Shown: positions 61,508 through 64,000 of the stretch, one piece after another
Layout: every line of letters begins with the position of its first letter
Position numbering within the stretch: the stretch's first letter is position 1
Source of the DNA: Sphingomonas sp.
GTDB lineage: Bacteria; Pseudomonadota; Alphaproteobacteria; Sphingomonadales; Sphingomonadaceae
Assembly (NCBI GenBank): GCA_017849555.1
Contig: JAFIGU010000055.1
Span: forward strand, 62,001 to 126,000
Reading direction: 5' to 3'
DNA length: 64,000 bases
Notes under the pieces: generated by a model
Told to the model about the DNA's origin: nothing
Seen by the model: only the letters and a program-made list of their open reading frames with translations
Database searches by the model: none
Made by a program: the position numbers and the translations under genes

Positions 61508-62125
61508 GTGTGCAATGATTATCGCCTGGAGGTGGATATCGCCTCGATCGCCGAGGATTTCGACGATCTGAAGATCAAGATTAAAACACCCGAGGGCACG
61601 CCGAATGTGGCCGCCCGCGAGGATATCAAGATCAGCGACACCGCGCCGATCGTGCGCAGCGCGGAAGGCGAGCGTGGCGCAGGCGAGTTGGTCAATCGGA
61701 AGTGGAGCTGGCCCGGCCCAGGCGGCAAGCCGGTGTACAACTTCCGCTCCGAAGGCCGCGAGTTTACCAGCGGGCGGTGCCTGATCCTCGCCGATGGGTT
61801 CTATGAGTTCACCGACCCGCTACCGGGACAGAAGCGCAAGACCAAATGGCTCTTCACACTGAAGGACCATGAATGGTTTTGCATCGCCGGCATCTGGCGG
61901 TCCCATCCGCAGGCAGGCGAAGCCTTCACGATGCTGACCATGGAGCCGGGCGAGGACATCAAGCCCTACCATCACCGTCAGATCATCCCGCTCGCGCGGC
62001 ATCAGTGGGCGGACTGGCTGGATCCTGAGGTGCCGGCCGCTGATGTATTGAAGCCGCTGCCAAAGGGGAGCCTGACAGTAACTCGCGTCTTCCCGCCGCT
62101 CTCGGCAGAACCGGCGTTGCTCTGA
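61508..62125 (+). CDS. SOS-response-associated peptidase (SRAP/HMCES family)
   Basis: A 205-residue protein that crosslinks to abasic sites in single-stranded DNA and shields them during replication. The GTG start at 61508 gives VCNDYRLEVDIASIAEDFDD, so after loss of the first residue Cys is the N-terminal catalytic nucleophile. CLILADGFYEFTD has the catalytic glutamate region, and EDIKPYHHRQIIPLARHQWA the histidine and DNA-binding residues. A longer frame back to 61421 would cross the LexA box and hide the cysteine, so it is rejected. It heads an SOS operon with DUF1810, imuA and imuB. Confidence 0.92.
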   Translation: MCNDYRLEVDIASIAEDFDDLKIKIKTPEGTPNVAAREDIKISDTAPIVRSAEGERGAGELVNRKWSWPGPGGKPVYNFRSEGREFTSGRCLILADGFYEFTDPLPGQKRKTKWLFTLKDHEWFCIAGIWRSHPQAGEAFTMLTMEPGEDIKPYHHRQIIPLARHQWADWLDPEVPAADVLKPLPKGSLTVTRVFPPLSAEPALL

Positions 62126-62127
62126 CG

Positions 62128-62553
62128 ATGACCGACGCAGCCTCGTTGGACCGGTTTGTCGAAGCCCAGACAACCGCCTATTCCGGTGCGCTCGCGGAGA
62201 TCCGTCGTGGCGCGAAGCGCTCGCACTGGATGTGGTACATATTCCCGCAATTCGGCGGGCTGGGGCACAGTGCGACGGCGCTGCATTTCGCGATTCGGTC
62301 GTTGAGTGAGGCTCGGGCCTATCTCGATCATCCCATGCTCGGCGCGCGCTATCTCGAGTGCGTGACGGCGCTCCAGGATCTGCCAATCAGCAACCCTGTC
62401 GCGGTTTTCGGCGAGGTCGACGCGATGAAGCTCAAATCGTCGCTCACACTGTTCGAAGCAGTGCGGCCGTCCCCGCTGCTTGCTGCGGCTCTCGATCGCT
62501 GGTTCGACGGCGAGCGCGACGACAGGACCCTACGGCTTCTAGGCAACAGCTGA
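62128..62553 (+). CDS. DUF1810-family protein
   Basis: A 141-residue protein of the DUF1810 family. LDRFVEAQTTAYSGALAEIR, then RRGAKRSHWMWYIFPQFGGL and YLDHPMLGARYLECVTALQD, are family signatures. Function is unknown; it has been called calpastatin-like in old annotations without evidence. It lies 2 bp after the SRAP stop and 65 bp before imuA, inside a LexA-flanked region, so a DNA-damage role is plausible. Confidence 0.88.
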   Translation: MTDAASLDRFVEAQTTAYSGALAEIRRGAKRSHWMWYIFPQFGGLGHSATALHFAIRSLSEARAYLDHPMLGARYLECVTALQDLPISNPVAVFGEVDAMKLKSSLTLFEAVRPSPLLAAALDRWFDGERDDRTLRLLGNS

Positions 62554-62582
62554 CTCCGCTTGACGAACGCTGCGATGAAGCG

Positions 62583-62597
62583 GAACATAAAGCGAAC
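62583..62597 (+). promoter_or_regulatory. LexA box upstream of imuA
   Basis: GAAC-ATAAAGC-GAAC, a second exact GAAC-N7-GAAC site, 20 bp before the imuA start codon. It gives the imuAB genes their own SOS control besides the SRAP promoter. Confidence 0.82.
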
Positions 62598-62617
62598 ATG
62601 TGAGTCGATGCTGACAA

Positions 62618-63394
62618 ATGCCCGCCCTATCTTTCTCTCCCGATCGGACGAGGTCCGAGCAAATCGCTGCGCTCCGCGCGGAGCTGGAGAGTGCGCGTGC
62701 GCTGCAAGGCCCACGCCTGCCCTTTGATATCCCCGCTCTCGACGACAGGCTGGCCAATAACGGGCTGGATGGTGCCGGCCTACACGAAATCGCGGCGGCA
62801 TCGGCCAGGCTCAACGATGACGCTGCCGCGACGCTGTTCATAGCGGGCATCGCCGCGCGCTTTGCCGCCGACCCCGGCCTTACCGTGCTGTGGGCGCTGA
62901 CGAAGTTCGACCTGTACGCCCCCGGCCTAGAGCAGGCCGGGCTTGGCCCCGCCAAGATACTCTACGCCCAAGGCCGGAAGGACGCCGAGGTTCTCGCGCT
63001 TGCCGAGGATGGTCTTCGCGATGGCTCGCTCGCCTGCGTGATTGCAGAGGTGAAGGCTGCCGATCAGACCGCGACGCGCCGGCTTCAGCTGGCCGCTTCA
63101 GACGGCAAGACCCCGATCCTCCTCTACCGACGACATCGGTCGCGCGGGCGCTGTCCGCTTGAAGCGCCGTCGTCTGCCCTGACGCGCTGGCGTATCGGCT
63201 GCGCGCCATCGACGCCGCTGCCCCATGCCGGCATCGGCCGTGCCCGCTGGTCGATCGAGCTCGTCCGGCAGCGGGGCGGCAACCCTTTTTCCCTCGAACT
63301 GGAGGCTTGCGATGCCAAGGGTCGCCTCGCTCTGCCTGCCGCAACTCGCCATCGAGCGGTTGCGGCGGTCGCAGCGTCCAGTCAGGCCGCCTGA
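62618..63394 (+). CDS. imuA: ImuA, RecA-like mutasome accessory protein
   Basis: A 258-residue protein related to RecA/SulA that works with ImuB and DnaE2 in damage-induced mutagenesis. PFDIPALDDRLANNGLDGAG, followed by LHEIAAASARLNDDAAATLF, replaces the Walker A region (no GKT). VLWALTKFDLYAPGLEQAGL and GSLACVIAEVKAADQTATRR are typical of ImuA, as is WSIELVRQRGGNPFSLELEA near the end. The ATG at 62618 lies just after the LexA box. It overlaps imuB by 83 bases in another frame. Confidence 0.9.
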   Translation: MPALSFSPDRTRSEQIAALRAELESARALQGPRLPFDIPALDDRLANNGLDGAGLHEIAAASARLNDDAAATLFIAGIAARFAADPGLTVLWALTKFDLYAPGLEQAGLGPAKILYAQGRKDAEVLALAEDGLRDGSLACVIAEVKAADQTATRRLQLAASDGKTPILLYRRHRSRGRCPLEAPSSALTRWRIGCAPSTPLPHAGIGRARWSIELVRQRGGNPFSLELEACDAKGRLALPAATRHRAVAAVAASSQAA

Positions 63395-64000
63395 GGGGCG
63401 TCCCACTCCGGTAGTGCCGCCTTTGCTGCCGGCGATCGACGATGATCCGGGTGCCTGCTCGGTGCCGCGCGGCGGCGGCTGGCGGCCCGGCGCCCGCTGG
63501 GCGCGGGACGGCGTACTCGGGCGGCGTTCCCAGGCGGCAGACATTGAGGCGCTGCCCGCGCATCAACAACCAACCATGCGCGAAATGGGTCGCCGCAGCG
63601 AAGCCGCCGAACATCCGTTCAAGGCGATGCCACCCGATGAAGGCGCGCCCGGTACGGCACCGCTGCCGCCTCCCACATGGTCATCACTATGGGGGCGTCC
63701 GACCATCTTGATCACGCGCATCGGCCAGCGCGATGTCGTGACCTCTGCCTGTCGCCAAGCGCTCGATTTGGGCCTGCGACCCGGCATGGCGACGGCACAT
63801 GCCCGTGCGCTCGTGCCGGACCTCGATGTCCGTGATGCCGAACCGGACAAGGATCGGGCCTTTCTCGACCAGCTCGCGCTACACGCTGTCGCGCGCTGGA
63901 CGCCGAGCGCCTGCGTCGCTGCGCCTGACGCGCTGTGGCTTGACCTCACCGGCACTACCCACCTGTTCGGCGGCGAAGCGCGGTTTTGCCGCCGCCTGCT
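63312..64000 (+). CDS. imuB: ImuB, Y-family polymerase-like mutasome protein (5' part)
   Basis: An open frame begins at ATG 63312 and runs off the right edge; about 229 residues are visible. MPRVASLCLPQLAIERLRRS is the usual ImuB start. A proline-rich insert follows (about residues 30-115), then ITRIGQRDVVTSACRQALDL and LRPGMATAHARALVPDLDVR, a UmuC/Y-family N-terminal pattern. WLDLTGTTHLFGGEARFCRR matches the ImuB form, in which the catalytic acidic residues of active Y polymerases are replaced. ImuB links ImuA and the error-prone DnaE2 to the sliding clamp. dnaE2 is expected just beyond the window. Confidence 0.9.
   Translation, partial: MPRVASLCLPQLAIERLRRSQRPVRPPEGRPTPVVPPLLPAIDDDPGACSVPRGGGWRPGARWARDGVLGRRSQAADIEALPAHQQPTMREMGRRSEAAEHPFKAMPPDEGAPGTAPLPPPTWSSLWGRPTILITRIGQRDVVTSACRQALDLGLRPGMATAHARALVPDLDVRDAEPDKDRAFLDQLALHAVARWTPSACVAAPDALWLDLTGTTHLFGGEARFCRRL

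Overview
The window is GC-rich alphaproteobacterial DNA, most probably from a sphingomonad (Sphingomonas or a close relative). This is inferred from the ybgC-tolQRAB-pal order, the GAAC-N7-GAAC LexA boxes, a large TonB-dependent receptor, and many intergenic palindromes of the TTCGACAAGCTCAGG type. No database search was possible.

Left part (1-24.9 kb), mostly minus strand and housekeeping. It starts with two GT-C-like membrane proteins (one cut by the window edge). Next come argG, a cyclopropane-fatty-acyl-phospholipid synthase, a molybdopterin lipoprotein with its cytochrome b, a TauE exporter with CcmB/CcmA, a small metalloprotease, and divergent phhB. The full Tol-Pal operon (10.2-14.7 kb) is followed by a lipoprotein, a nitronate-monooxygenase-like enzyme, a threonine aldolase and a large M14 peptidase. 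At 21.7-24.9 kb a dehydratase, a class III CoA-transferase and an acyl-CoA dehydrogenase form one catabolic operon. It is divergent from an IclR regulator and followed by plus-strand FAH hydrolase, kynureninase and transporter genes.

Middle part (29-44 kb). A YfiR/YfiN/YfiB-like c-di-GMP module is followed by a LacI regulator, HisN-like phosphatase, periplasmic peroxiredoxin and a second diguanylate cyclase. A strong sigma-54 promoter then precedes two tiny membrane-protein genes. A fatty-acid/CoA catabolic block, dnaN, an outer-membrane barrel, a histidine phosphatase and rlmN follow.

Metal block (44.9-49.3 kb). CnrY-, CnrX- and CnrH-like genes (anti-sigma, periplasmic metal sensor, ECF sigma) are joined by overlapping stop/start codons and lead directly into copA and copB. 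A TonB-dependent receptor, a MobA-like nucleotidyltransferase and an acyl-CoA ligase close the core chromosome.

Island (from 54.95 kb to beyond the window). A 45-bp 3' fragment of tRNA-Thr(GGU), with its CCA end facing the core genes, marks an integration junction, followed by a tyrosine integrase. Next is a tight three-gene operon: a TrlF-like ABC/SMC-type ATPase, a soluble histidine kinase, and a response regulator fused to an intact-looking APH-type kinase. This is the best candidate for an undescribed (probably defence) system. Behind it lies an SOS block: two divergent SRAP/HMCES-like genes around a perfect LexA box, a DUF1810 gene, a second LexA box, imuA and the start of imuB.
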